A stretch of 64,000 nt of DNA, taken from Aestuariicoccus sp032586235 (lineage in GTDB: Bacteria > Pseudomonadota > Alphaproteobacteria > Rhodobacterales > Rhodobacteraceae). The notes under the pieces were generated by a model. The model saw nothing but the letters and a program-made list of their open reading frames with translations, was not told the origin of the DNA and did no database searches. This document shows positions 52,634 to 60,717 of this stretch, piece by piece. The stretch is from assembly GCF_032586235.1 (NCBI RefSeq), contig NZ_JAWHTD010000005.1, forward strand, positions 1-64,000, given 5' to 3'. The position numbers were made by a program, and so were the translations under genes. The stretch's first letter is position 1. Each line of letters starts with the position of its first letter.

Positions 52634-53524
52634 ATGCGCCGGGCCGTTCTGATCGCCGTACCTTTTGCCTGGCTGCTGGCGCTTTTTCTGGTGCCGTTCC
52701 TGATCGTGCTGAAGATCTCGCTTTCGGACGTGGCGCTGGCGCGGCCGCCCTACCTGCCGCAGCTCGATTTCGGTGCCGGCTTGGATGGATTGCGGGAATT
52801 CATCGCCGCGCTCGATTTCGAGAATTTCTGGTTCCTGACCACCGACGATCTTTATTGGAAGGCCTATCTCAGCTCGCTTCAGATTGCAGGACTTTCCACC
52901 GCTATGACACTGCTGGTGGGCTACCCCATCGCATACGGCATGGCGCGCGCAGCACCAGAGTGGCGGCCGACACTGCTGATGCTTGTGATCCTGCCGTTCT
53001 GGACCAGCTTCCTGATCCGCGTTTATTCGTGGATGGGGATCCTGTCGACTGAAGGGTTGCTGAACCAGTTCCTTTTGTGGCTGGGCGTGATCGGCGAACC
53101 GCTGACCATCCTCAACACCAACACCGCGGTCTATATCGGCATTGTCTACACCTATCTGCCGTTCATGATCCTGCCGATCTATTCGGCGCTGGAACGTATG
53201 GACGATTCGCTGCTGGAGGCGGCCGAGGACCTGGGCTGTTCCCGGATGCAGGCGTTCTGGCTGATCACTGTGCCACTGTCGAAGAACGGCATCGTCGCGG
53301 GCTGCTTCCTGGTCTTCATCCCCGCCATCGGGGAATTCGTGATCCCCTCGCTGCTGGGCGGGTCGGGCACGCTGATGATCGGCAAGGTGTTGTGGGAAGA
53401 ATTTTTCTCCAACCGCGACTGGCCGGTCGCCAGCGCCGTGGCGATCGTCCTTCTGCTGATCCTGATCCTGCCCATCGTGCTGTTCCAGCGCAACGAGCAG
53501 AAAGCGCGGGAGGCCGAGGGATGA
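52634..53524 (+). CDS. Polyamine ABC transporter permease (PotH-like)
   Basis: 296 residues with six membrane helices; the long periplasmic loop after TM1 (residues 30-75, YLPQLDFGAGLDGLREFIAA) is typical of PotB/PotH. The EAA loop DDSLLEAAEDLGCSRMQAFW (about 193-212) contacts the ATPase. It is paired with the second permease downstream; between them lies a short palindromic insert whose mini-ORF overlaps both genes. The start at 52634 is the first ATG with sensible spacing from AGGGGCG. Confidence 0.92.
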   Translation: MRRAVLIAVPFAWLLALFLVPFLIVLKISLSDVALARPPYLPQLDFGAGLDGLREFIAALDFENFWFLTTDDLYWKAYLSSLQIAGLSTAMTLLVGYPIAYGMARAAPEWRPTLLMLVILPFWTSFLIRVYSWMGILSTEGLLNQFLLWLGVIGEPLTILNTNTAVYIGIVYTYLPFMILPIYSALERMDDSLLEAAEDLGCSRMQAFWLITVPLSKNGIVAGCFLVFIPAIGEFVIPSLLGGSGTLMIGKVLWEEFFSNRDWPVASAVAIVLLLILILPIVLFQRNEQKAREAEG

Positions 53525-53586
53525 GCCCGGAATTTTTCAAAAATTCCGGATCGTTTTCTTTGCAAGAAAACGAGGCGCTGGAATGA
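53521..53586 (+). repeat. Palindromic insert forming a 21-residue mini-ORF coupled to potH and potI
   Basis: Two hairpins in tandem: CCGGAATTTTT-C-AAAAATTCCGG (53527-53549) and TCGTTTTCTT-TGC-AAGAAAACGA (53551-53573). The unit is open as ATG...TGA, encoding MSPEFFKNSGSFSLQENEAL plus Glu. Its ATG overlaps the potH stop (ATGA) and its TGA overlaps the potI start (ATGA). A repeat inserted at an original ATGA junction would leave exactly this layout. Confidence 0.6.
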
Positions 53587-54401
53587 AACGGTTTTCCTGG
53601 TTCAATGCCACCGCGCTGACGTTGGGCTTTGCCTTTCTCTATCTGCCGATGATCATCCTGGTGATCTACAGCTTCAACGCCTCCAAGCTGGTGACGGTCT
53701 GGGCCGGGTTCTCGACCAGGTGGTACGGCGAGCTGTTGAGCAACGAGGAATTCCTCGATGCCGCCTGGGTCACGCTGAAGGTGGCAGTGGCTTCGTCGAC
53801 CCTGGCCACAATCCTGGGCACCATGGCGGCCTATGTGCTGGTGCGGGCCGGGCGCTTTTCCGGGCGAACTCTCTTTTCGGGCATGATCTACGCGCCGCTC
53901 GTCATGCCCGAGGTGATCACCGGCCTATCGCTGCTCTTGCTTTTCATCGGCATCGGGCTCGACCGGGGCGTCTTTACCATCGTGCTCGCGCATACGACCT
54001 TTTCGATGTGCTACGTGTCCGTCGTGGTTTCGTCGCGGCTGACGACCTTCGACCGGTCGCTGGAGGAAGCCGCGCTCGACTTGGGCGCCTCGCCTTTCGA
54101 TGCCTTCCGGCTGGTGACCCTGCCGATCATCGCGCCCGCGGTGATTTCGGGTTGGCTACTGGCGTTCACTCTGTCGCTCGACGATCTGGTCATCGCCAGC
54201 TTCACCACCGGGCCCTCCGCAACCACCCTGCCGATCAAGATCTTCTCGGCGGTCCGGCTCGGTGTCTCGCCCGAGATCAACGCGCTCTCGACGCTGATGA
54301 TCGCCGTGGTCACGGTGGGGGTGATCACCGCCTCGCTGGTGTCCAAGCGTGCCGCGGTGGCGCAGGCGCGCGACGAACAGGCCGCCGCGCGGGCGGGATG
54401 A
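53583..54401 (+). CDS. Polyamine ABC transporter permease (PotI-like)
   Basis: 272 residues, six helices: PMIILVIYSFNASKLVTVW at the N-terminus is the PotC/PotI signature, and the EAA loop is DRSLEEAALDLGASPFDAFR. AFTLSLDDLVIASFTTGP is the conserved penultimate region. It forms the importer with PotH-like and the ATPase. The start overlaps the mini-ORF stop and its own stop overlaps the oxidase start (ATGA). Confidence 0.93.
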   Translation: MKRFSWFNATALTLGFAFLYLPMIILVIYSFNASKLVTVWAGFSTRWYGELLSNEEFLDAAWVTLKVAVASSTLATILGTMAAYVLVRAGRFSGRTLFSGMIYAPLVMPEVITGLSLLLLFIGIGLDRGVFTIVLAHTTFSMCYVSVVVSSRLTTFDRSLEEAALDLGASPFDAFRLVTLPIIAPAVISGWLLAFTLSLDDLVIASFTTGPSATTLPIKIFSAVRLGVSPEINALSTLMIAVVTVGVITASLVSKRAAVAQARDEQAAARAG

Positions 54402-55717
54402 AACGCATCTACGAGGCCCCGGCCTATGGCCCGCAGGGGGCCTGTTTCTGGGCCGATACCGTCACCGCGCAGGACTGGCCCGCGCTGACAGGCGACCACC
54501 GCACGGACGTCGCGATCATCGGCGGCGGCTTCACCGGGATCAGCGCCGCCCTGCAGCTTGCGCAGGATGGTGTCGGGGTCACCGTGCTCGAGGCCGGGCA
54601 GCCGGGCTACGGCGCCTCGGGGCGCAACGGCGGGTTCTGCTGCCTGGGCGGCGCCAAGGCGTCGGCCGGGATGTTGCGGCGGCGGTTCGGGGCTGAGGGT
54701 TTGGCAGAGTGGCGGGCCACCGAAAAGGCCGCTATCGAGACCGCCGCCAAGTTGATCGAGGCGCATGACATCACCGCCGACGTCCATTCCGAGGGGGAAA
54801 CCCTGCTGGCCCATACGCCCCGCGCCTTTGCCGCCATGCGGGCAGAGGCCGATACGATCCGCCAAACTTACGGCGTCACGCCAGAGATCCTTCCGCCGGA
54901 AGCATTGCGCCATAACGGGCTGGGCGGGCCGTTCCATGGGGCGGTCACGATCCCGCTGGGCTTTGCCCTGAACCCGCGGAAATACCACGCCGGGCTGGCC
55001 CAGGCCGCGCAGTGCGCGAGCGCCCGGCTTTGCGCGCACAGCCCGGTCACCGGGTTGCAGCGCGACGGCGGCTGGCGGTTAGAGACGCCACAGGGCACCG
55101 TCACCGCCGACCGGGTGATCCTGGCCACCAACGGCTATTCCTCCGAAGACCTGCCGGACTGGCTGCGTGCGCGCTATCTGCCGGTGCAATCGAGCGTCAT
55201 CGTCACCCGCCCCATCACCGCCGCGGAACAGGCGGCGCAGGGCTGGACCAGCGGCCAGATGGCCTATGACAGCCGCACTCTGCTGCATTACTTCCGCCTG
55301 ATGCCGGACGGGCGTTTCCTCTTCGGGATGCGCGGCGGGCTGAGGGCGACGCCAAGCGCACAGGCGGCGATCGACCGCCGTATCCGCGCGGATTTCCACG
55401 CCATGTTCCCCGCCTGGCACGAGGTCGAGATCACGCATGAATGGTCGGGGCTCGTTTGCCTGATGCCGGGGCTCACGCCCTTTGCCGGGCCGGTGCCGGA
55501 TCATCCGGGGCTCTTTGCAGGGCTGGGCTATCACGGCAACGGGGTGGCGATGGCCAGCCATACCGGCCGCATCCTGGCGGATCTGGTGCAGGGCCGGGCG
55601 CCGCGCGCGCTCTACCCCGCCGCGATGCGGGCGGTGCCGCGCCGCTTTCCGCTGGGGCGCTACCGCCGGGCGCTGCTGGCCCCGGCCTATTGGGCGGCGG
55701 AGACCTTCGATCTTTAA
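54398..55717 (+). CDS. FAD-dependent oxidoreductase (DAO family, gamma-glutamylputrescine-oxidase-like)
   Basis: 439 residues. N-terminal FAD motif VAIIGGGFTGISAALQLA (Gly motif at 42-47), GYGASGRNGGFCCLGGAK where PuuB-type oxidases carry GASGRNGG, and a C-terminal GLGYHGNGVAMASHTGRIL. The substrate is probably a polyamine or its gamma-glutamyl derivative, as the gene is the last of the uptake operon and overlaps the permease stop by ATGA. No gamma-glutamylputrescine synthetase lies in the window, so direct oxidation or a distant puuA are both possible. Confidence 0.87.
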   Translation: MKRIYEAPAYGPQGACFWADTVTAQDWPALTGDHRTDVAIIGGGFTGISAALQLAQDGVGVTVLEAGQPGYGASGRNGGFCCLGGAKASAGMLRRRFGAEGLAEWRATEKAAIETAAKLIEAHDITADVHSEGETLLAHTPRAFAAMRAEADTIRQTYGVTPEILPPEALRHNGLGGPFHGAVTIPLGFALNPRKYHAGLAQAAQCASARLCAHSPVTGLQRDGGWRLETPQGTVTADRVILATNGYSSEDLPDWLRARYLPVQSSVIVTRPITAAEQAAQGWTSGQMAYDSRTLLHYFRLMPDGRFLFGMRGGLRATPSAQAAIDRRIRADFHAMFPAWHEVEITHEWSGLVCLMPGLTPFAGPVPDHPGLFAGLGYHGNGVAMASHTGRILADLVQGRAPRALYPAAMRAVPRRFPLGRYRRALLAPAYWAAETFDL

Positions 55718-55719
55718 GA

Positions 55720-56634
55720 TCAGCCCTGCGGCGTCATCCCCGGCCGCGCCTGCCCGCGTTTCAGGCCCAGCTGGCGCTCGCGCCAGATGATCACCACGCC
55801 GGCCAGGATCACCACGCTCGACCCGGTCAGCATGGGCAGGGTCGGCACCTCGGCAAAGACCACATAGCCGATCAGGATCGCGAACAGGATCGAGGCATAG
55901 TCGAACGGCGCCAGCAGCGCCGCCTCGGCGTGGCGGTAGGCCGAGGTGATCAGGATCTGCGCCACCCCGCCGATCAGCCCGGCCCCAACCAGCATCGCCG
56001 CCTCTGCCGGGGTCGGCCAGACCCAGCCAAAGGGGATCGTGGCCAGCGAAAACACCGTCGCGGTCAGCGAGAAATAGAACACAATCGCCGAGGTCTGCTC
56101 GGTCTGCACCAGCTTGCGGATGTGGATCTGCGCCAGCGCCCGCAGCGTGGCCGACACCAGCACCAGCACCACGCCCAGAACCGCGATACGGTCAGCGCCG
56201 GCAGCGCCGAGCCGCGGCCAGAGCACGATCAGCACCCCGACCAGCCCGATCCCCACTGCCGTCAGCCGGAACGCCCGCAGCCGCTCGCCCAGAAGGGCGG
56301 CGGCGAAGAGCACCGTCAAGAGCGGCGCAGCATAGCCCAGCGCGGTCACCTCGGGCAGCGGCAACAGCCCCAGCGCGGCAAAGCCGCAGCCCATCGCCGA
56401 CACGCCGATCACCCCGCGCCAGACATGGCCCAGGGGCCGCTCGGCGCGCAGCCCGGTGGCCAGATCGCCGCGCCAGAGCAGCCAGGCGACGATCACGGGC
56501 ATGGCAAAGAACGACCGGAAGAACACCGCCTGCCCGGTCGGCACATGGGCGGCGCTCGCCTTGATCAGCGACGCCATGATCACGAACAGAAAAACCGAGG
56601 CGAGCTTGAACGCAACGCCGCGCAGCGGGGACAT
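55720..56634 (-). CDS. EamA/DMT-family transporter
   Basis: 304 residues, ten short hydrophobic helices in two EamA repeats (about 5-135 and 150-285), typical of drug/metabolite exporters such as RhaT/YdcZ-type or amino-acid exporters. ATG 56634 has GAGG six bases upstream and was preferred to ATG 56646. It is convergent with the polyamine oxidase, two bases between stops, but no functional link is visible. Substrate unknown. Confidence 0.88.
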   Translation of the reverse strand: MSPLRGVAFKLASVFLFVIMASLIKASAAHVPTGQAVFFRSFFAMPVIVAWLLWRGDLATGLRAERPLGHVWRGVIGVSAMGCGFAALGLLPLPEVTALGYAAPLLTVLFAAALLGERLRAFRLTAVGIGLVGVLIVLWPRLGAAGADRIAVLGVVLVLVSATLRALAQIHIRKLVQTEQTSAIVFYFSLTATVFSLATIPFGWVWPTPAEAAMLVGAGLIGGVAQILITSAYRHAEAALLAPFDYASILFAILIGYVVFAEVPTLPMLTGSSVVILAGVVIIWRERQLGLKRGQARPGMTPQG

Positions 56635-56710
56635 GAGAGGCCTCATTCAGGGTGCCGCGCCACATTGGGCCGGGCGGCGGACAAGGTCAATCGAGTTGCC
56701 CGCCCGTGGG

Positions 56711-57088
56711 CTACATCGTCTCGACGCAATGCCGCCGGAACGCGCGTTTCAGCATGTCGAGCTCGGCCCGCAACAGCGCCATCTCGGCGCGGATGTCGTC
56801 GCCCAGCGCCTCGCCCGCGATCAGCGTGAAGCTGTCCAGCACCGCATCGGCATTGGCGTCGAGGATCAGGAAGGTGTGAACCCCGTCGCCCACGGCATCC
56901 ATCGGCACCGGCACCTCGAGCACCCAGCGCCCGGGGTCCTTGGTTTCGGTCACCGTCACCCCGCGCAGCGGCTGGTCCAGATGGGTCACGGCGATTTCCG
57001 GGGCCGGCAGATCCTTGGAAATGGCGGTCAGCAGCCCCTGCCACACGCCTTCCTTGAAACGGGTCTTCGTCAGCGCATAAGCGGTCAT
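56711..57088 (-). CDS. Conserved hypothetical protein (Rhodobacteraceae)
   Basis: A 125-residue soluble protein without signal or membrane segment. A predicted beta region (GVTVTETKDPGRWVLEVPVP) is followed by VHTFLILDANADAVLDSFTL and a terminal helix (EMALLRAELDMLKRAFRRH) with heptad-like spacing, perhaps for oligomer formation. It sits 16 bases after the DUF6478 gene on the same strand, probably one operon. I do not recognise a function. Confidence 0.65.
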   Translation of the reverse strand: MTAYALTKTRFKEGVWQGLLTAISKDLPAPEIAVTHLDQPLRGVTVTETKDPGRWVLEVPVPMDAVGDGVHTFLILDANADAVLDSFTLIAGEALGDDIRAEMALLRAELDMLKRAFRRHCVETM

Positions 57089-57104
57089 CGCGGTCTCCGG
57101 TGCA

Positions 57105-57857
57105 TCACAATTCGGCCCGCGGCCGGCGGCTGAAGGTCAGGTCGCGCAGGATCACCTGGTTCATCTGCGGCCCCTCGAAGATCAGGTCCAGCCACATCTT
57201 CTCGACCCGTTTCTCGTTCAGCTTGGTGTAGGCCAGGTCGAATTCGACGCAGATGTCCTCTTCGTGCAGTGGCAATTCGCGGACGATCTGTTCGGTGTTC
57301 GGCCCGTGCTTGATGTTGAGCCGGGCAAAGATTTCCAGCGGCTTCTCCATCTCGACGATGGTGTCGAAGCGGATCAGATGCTTGCGCCGCAGCCCCTGCG
57401 CCGCCTCTTCCGGCAGGTCGATGGCCAGCGACAGGTACGAGCCGTCGAAGCGGAACACATCCATCCGCAGGCCGTAAGCCGCCAGATCGGCCTCGCGCGT
57501 GTTGCGCAGCTGGCGCAGGGTCAGCTCGGAATGGGCGCAGTCGTGAAACAGCGTCGCCTCGGTGCCCAGCATCGACTTGGATTCGACCGACGAAAGCCCC
57601 GGTACCGGCAGCGGGCCGCACCAGAGCTCGGGCCGCCAGGCCCAGTCGGCATCATGCGGGCGCGGAAAGGCCTGGTTGCCGGGCATAGGCAGGGCAAGAC
57701 GGCTTTCAGCCTTGTGGATCAGCGTATCGAGATGGAATTTCAGCCGCCGGGCGGTGGCCCGCTGGCGGCGCAGCTCGGGCAGGTCGGCGTCGTCGGCCTG
57801 ACGCGCGGCCTTGGCCCAGCGGCGCAGCGCGCCGTTCTGGATCAGCCGGTCGATCAT
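57105..57857 (-). CDS. DUF6478-type hypothetical protein
   Basis: About 250 residues. N-terminal basic helix (MIDRLIQNGALRRWAKAAR) then RRLKFHLDTLIHKAESRLAL, PEDTDWAWRP-like DADWAWRPELWCGPLPVPGL, and a beta-rich C-terminal half with YLSLAIDLPEEAAQGLRRKH and MWLDLIFEGPQMNQV. This pattern is that of a Rhodobacteraceae family I know as DUF6478, of unknown role. Start uncertain: ATG 57857 gives the family-like beginning, ATG 57878 adds seven residues. There are no membrane segments. Confidence 0.7.
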   Translation of the reverse strand: MIDRLIQNGALRRWAKAARQADDADLPELRRQRATARRLKFHLDTLIHKAESRLALPMPGNQAFPRPHDADWAWRPELWCGPLPVPGLSSVESKSMLGTEATLFHDCAHSELTLRQLRNTREADLAAYGLRMDVFRFDGSYLSLAIDLPEEAAQGLRRKHLIRFDTIVEMEKPLEIFARLNIKHGPNTEQIVRELPLHEEDICVEFDLAYTKLNEKRVEKMWLDLIFEGPQMNQVILRDLTFSRRPRAEL

Positions 57858-57940
57858 CGAATGTGTTTCGCCTGCCATCTGCCCGATCCCGCGCCCCTTG
57901 CGCGCCTGCGCGGCCATGCCGGGGCGCGCCGTTTTCAGTG

Positions 57941-58660
57941 TTATGGCAAATTCTTTTGATTGAATAAACGGGCAAATACGCCGCCGGATGAGGCCTGGGC
58001 CTGTTTTTCAACCGGCGCGTCGCCGGGCGCCGGGCTCAGCGCCACGATCCGCCCCTTGACGCGTGTCAGCATCCGCCCGCCCGAAGCCCCCGCAAGGTCG
58101 GCGCCCCGAGGCGCATAAAGCGCAAGGCTGACCAGCCGGTCGCCCAGCGCGAAAACCCCGCGCCAATAGCGCGGATCGCCCTCGCTCAGAACCTCTTCTC
58201 CGCCGGTGGCCAGATGCGCCATCACAAGGTCGCCGGACCGGTCGCCGCGCAGCAGCGCCGCGTCCGCGTTGCCCGCCAGATCCTCCGGCGCGGGCAGGGC
58301 GTCGCCCGTGCCGGGCGCCCCGACCACGATTGTCACGATCACCGGCTCGACATAGGCACCACCCCGGCCGCCGGACAGGATATTGCAGCTGGCCAGCATC
58401 GCGAACCCGCTGTCGCGCTGCCGCTTCACGGTCTTGGGATCGACGCAATAGCCCTCCGGCCCCGCCACGACAACGGCGCCGCCGACCAGATCGGCCCGCG
58501 CCAGCGGCGGCTTGCGGAACGGCCGCGACAGGAACCCGCCGCCGCCGGCCCGGGCCGCGTCGCCCTGCGTGCTGGCAAGCGCGCCCTCCTCGCCCGTGCC
58601 GGCGCAGCCGGCCAGCACGAGGCCCGCCAGCAGCCACGCCACCGCGCGCCGCGCCGCCAT
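57941..58660 (-). CDS. Putative lipoprotein downstream of ilvD
   Basis: 239 residues with a lipoprotein signal: WLLAGLVLAGCAGTG, lipobox LAGC with Cys19. The mature part includes LVGGAVVVAGPEGYCVDPKT, GFAMLASCNILSGGRGGAYV and a C-terminal tail VEKQAQASSGGVFARLF. Two further Cys may pair. Homologues are sometimes annotated as D-galactarate dehydratase, for which I see no basis. The start lies one base past the ilvD stop, so the two are co-transcribed. Confidence 0.78.
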   Translation of the reverse strand: MAARRAVAWLLAGLVLAGCAGTGEEGALASTQGDAARAGGGGFLSRPFRKPPLARADLVGGAVVVAGPEGYCVDPKTVKRQRDSGFAMLASCNILSGGRGGAYVEPVIVTIVVGAPGTGDALPAPEDLAGNADAALLRGDRSGDLVMAHLATGGEEVLSEGDPRYWRGVFALGDRLVSLALYAPRGADLAGASGGRMLTRVKGRIVALSPAPGDAPVEKQAQASSGGVFARLFNQKNLP

Positions 58661-58661
58661 C

Positions 58662-60395
58662 CTAGAGATCCGCGTAGACGTGCTTTTCCTCGGCCGCACC
58701 GGGATGGGTGACCGCGCCGCGATAGGTCTCGCCCACCAGCTGCGCGTATTTCCAAAGCGCACCCGAGGCATAGATCGTCTCGCGCGGACCCTGCCAGGCG
58801 TCCTTGCGTGCCGCCAGCTCCTCGTCACTGAGATCCACCGACAGCTCGCCAGAGATGGCATCGATCGTGATCACGTCGCCGTCTTTCAGCAGCCCGATGG
58901 GCCCGCCATGCGCCGCCTCGGGCCCGACATGGCCAACGCAGAACCCGCGCGTCGCGCCCGAAAAGCGCCCGTCGGTGATCAGCGCGACCTTCTTGCCCAT
59001 GCCCTGACCCGACAGCGCCGCGGTTGTGGCCAGCATCTCGCGCATGCCGGGCCCGCCAGCGGGGCCCTCGTTGCGGATGACCAGCACCTCGCCCTCCTTG
59101 TAGGTGCGCGCCTTGACCGCCTCGAACGCCTCTTCCTCGTTCTCGAAGACACGCGCGGGGCCCGAAAAGACCTGCTCCTCGGCGCTCATGCCCGCGACCT
59201 TCACGATGGCGCCCTGCGGCGCGAGGTTGCCTTTCAGGCCCACGACGCCGCCGGTCTTGGTGATCGGCGTCTCGATGGGATAGATCACCTTGCCATCGGC
59301 TTCGCGCTCGATCTTGTCCAGCTCCTCGCCGATGCTGTTGCCGCTGGCGGTGACGCAATCCTCGTGGATCAGCCCCGCCTTGCGCAGCTCCTTCATCACC
59401 ACCGGCACGCCGCCCACCTCATAGAGGTCCTTGGCCACGTATTGCCCGCCGGGCTTGAGGTCGACGAAATAGGGCGTGTCCTTGAAGATCTCGCAGACGT
59501 CGTCGAGCAGGAATTCGATCCCCGCCTCATGCGCGATGGCGGGCAGGTGCAGGCCCGCGTTGGTCGACCCGCCGGTGCAGGCCACGACCCGCGCCGCGTT
59601 CTCCAGCGATTTGCGGGTGACCACGTCGCGCGCGCGGATGTTATGCGCCAGAAGGTTCATCACCGCGATGCCCGACGCGGTGCCGTAAGCGTCGCGGCTT
59701 TCGTACGGCGCGGGCGCGCCCGAGGAATTCATCAGCGCCAGCCCGATCGCCTCGCTGACGCAGGCCATGGTGTTGGCGGTGAACTGGCCGCCGCAGGCCC
59801 CCGCCGACGGGCAGGCCACGCGCTCAAGCGCGCGCAGCTCCTCGTCGGAATTCTGCCCCGCCTGATGGCGGCCCACCGCCTCGAACACGTCCTGAACGGT
59901 GACGTCGCGGCCCTGGAACCGGCCTGGCATGATCGAACCGCCGTAGATGAAAACCGACGGCACGTTCAGACGCACCATTGCCATCATCATCCCCGGCAGG
60001 CTCTTGTCGCAACCCGCCAGCCCGACGATGGCGTCATAGCAATGGCCGCGCATGGTCAGCTCGACCGTGTCGGCAATCGCCTCGCGGCTGGCCAGCGACG
60101 ACCGCATCCCCTCGTGGCCCATGGCGATGCCATCGGTCACGGTGATCGTGGTGAATTCGCGCGGCGTGCCCGAGGCCTCCTTGACCCCCAGCTTCACCGC
60201 CTGCGCCTGCCGGTTCAGCGCGATGTTGCAGGGCGCGGCCTCGTTCCAGCAGGTCGCCACGCCGATCAGAGGCTGATGGATTTCCTCCTCGCTCATGCCC
60301 ATGGCATAGTAATACGACCGGTGCGGCGCCCGCGCGGGGCCCTCGGTCACATGGCGGCTGGGCAGTTTCGACTTGTCGAACGGACGCTTGAGCAT
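58662..60395 (-). CDS. ilvD: Dihydroxy-acid dehydratase
   Basis: 577 residues, full length. It dehydrates 2,3-dihydroxy-acids to 2-oxo acids in valine, isoleucine and leucine (and pantothenate) synthesis. The Fe-S cysteines are seen in NEAAPCN (C56), AGCDKSLPG (C129, with the Mg-bound Lys131) and SAGACGGQFTANTM (C201). CTGGSTNAGLHLPA and LITDGRFSGATRG are further signatures. GGGAGGAG lies upstream of ATG 60395. It leads a two-gene unit with the lipoprotein. Confidence 0.97.
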   Translation of the reverse strand: MLKRPFDKSKLPSRHVTEGPARAPHRSYYYAMGMSEEEIHQPLIGVATCWNEAAPCNIALNRQAQAVKLGVKEASGTPREFTTITVTDGIAMGHEGMRSSLASREAIADTVELTMRGHCYDAIVGLAGCDKSLPGMMMAMVRLNVPSVFIYGGSIMPGRFQGRDVTVQDVFEAVGRHQAGQNSDEELRALERVACPSAGACGGQFTANTMACVSEAIGLALMNSSGAPAPYESRDAYGTASGIAVMNLLAHNIRARDVVTRKSLENAARVVACTGGSTNAGLHLPAIAHEAGIEFLLDDVCEIFKDTPYFVDLKPGGQYVAKDLYEVGGVPVVMKELRKAGLIHEDCVTASGNSIGEELDKIEREADGKVIYPIETPITKTGGVVGLKGNLAPQGAIVKVAGMSAEEQVFSGPARVFENEEEAFEAVKARTYKEGEVLVIRNEGPAGGPGMREMLATTAALSGQGMGKKVALITDGRFSGATRGFCVGHVGPEAAHGGPIGLLKDGDVITIDAISGELSVDLSDEELAARKDAWQGPRETIYASGALWKYAQLVGETYRGAVTHPGAAEEKHVYADL

Positions 60396-60503
60396 GGCAC
60401 GCTCCTCCCTGAAAGCTGTTGCCACGGGAATAGCGAAGCGGCCAAGGCCGCACAAGCGCGAAGGCAATGCGCCCCGCCCGCCCCCTTGCGCGCGTCCCCT
60501 GCT

Positions 60504-60533
60504 TCTTCTTGGCGAAAATACTCCCGCCGGAGG
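60504..60533. repeat. Roseobacter-type intergenic repeat motif
   Basis: CTTCTTGGCGAAAATACTCC (60504-60523) continues to CGCCGGAGG, a GGAGTATTTT/CCTCCGGCGGG unit that I recall as a recurrent intergenic element of Roseobacter genomes. It lies in the 318-base gap between ilvD and the CPBP gene. Confidence 0.4.
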
Positions 60534-60579
60534 CTCCCACCTCCCCCTTCGCACACCCGCCGGGCCCAACGCGCCGCCG

Positions 60580-60609
60580 TTGACAGAGGCCCCGGCAACA
60601 CCCGATCAT
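60580..60609 (+). promoter_or_regulatory. Candidate sigma-70 promoter of the CPBP gene
   Basis: TTGACA (60580-60585), 18 bases, GATCAT (60604-60609). The expected start near 60616 coincides with the A of an ATG, so the transcript would be leaderless for the small ORF that follows. Confidence 0.45.
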
Positions 60610-60615
60610 CGCGCC

Positions 60616-60717
60616 ATGACCGCCAACCCAACTTTCCAGTCCCCAGCCAGAGCCTGCCGCCCGACGCCGTCGAGCGTTCGGGGCTTTCCCCGTCACGCCG
60701 CGGCGTGCCTCGCATGA
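60616..60717 (+). CDS. Possible 33-residue leader ORF overlapping the CPBP start
   Basis: ATG 60616 opens a 33-codon frame (MTANPTFQSPARACRPTPSS...) that ends TGA at 60715-60717, overlapping the CPBP start codon as ATGA. It has no recognisable domain and is rich in Arg, Pro and Ala, so it may simply be an open stretch of GC-rich DNA. The precise overlap and promoter spacing are its only support. Confidence 0.3.
   Translation: MTANPTFQSPARACRPTPSSVRGFPRHAAACLA

Noticed and set aside
57941..58660. D-galactarate dehydratase
   Set aside because: A name sometimes attached to similar proteins, but this is a short lipoprotein with no dehydratase motif.
58512..60700. N-terminal extension of the CPBP protein through the antisense of ilvD
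   Set aside because: The frame is open only because of GC-rich codon structure; CPBP proteins begin near 60714 and a promoter-like element lies between.
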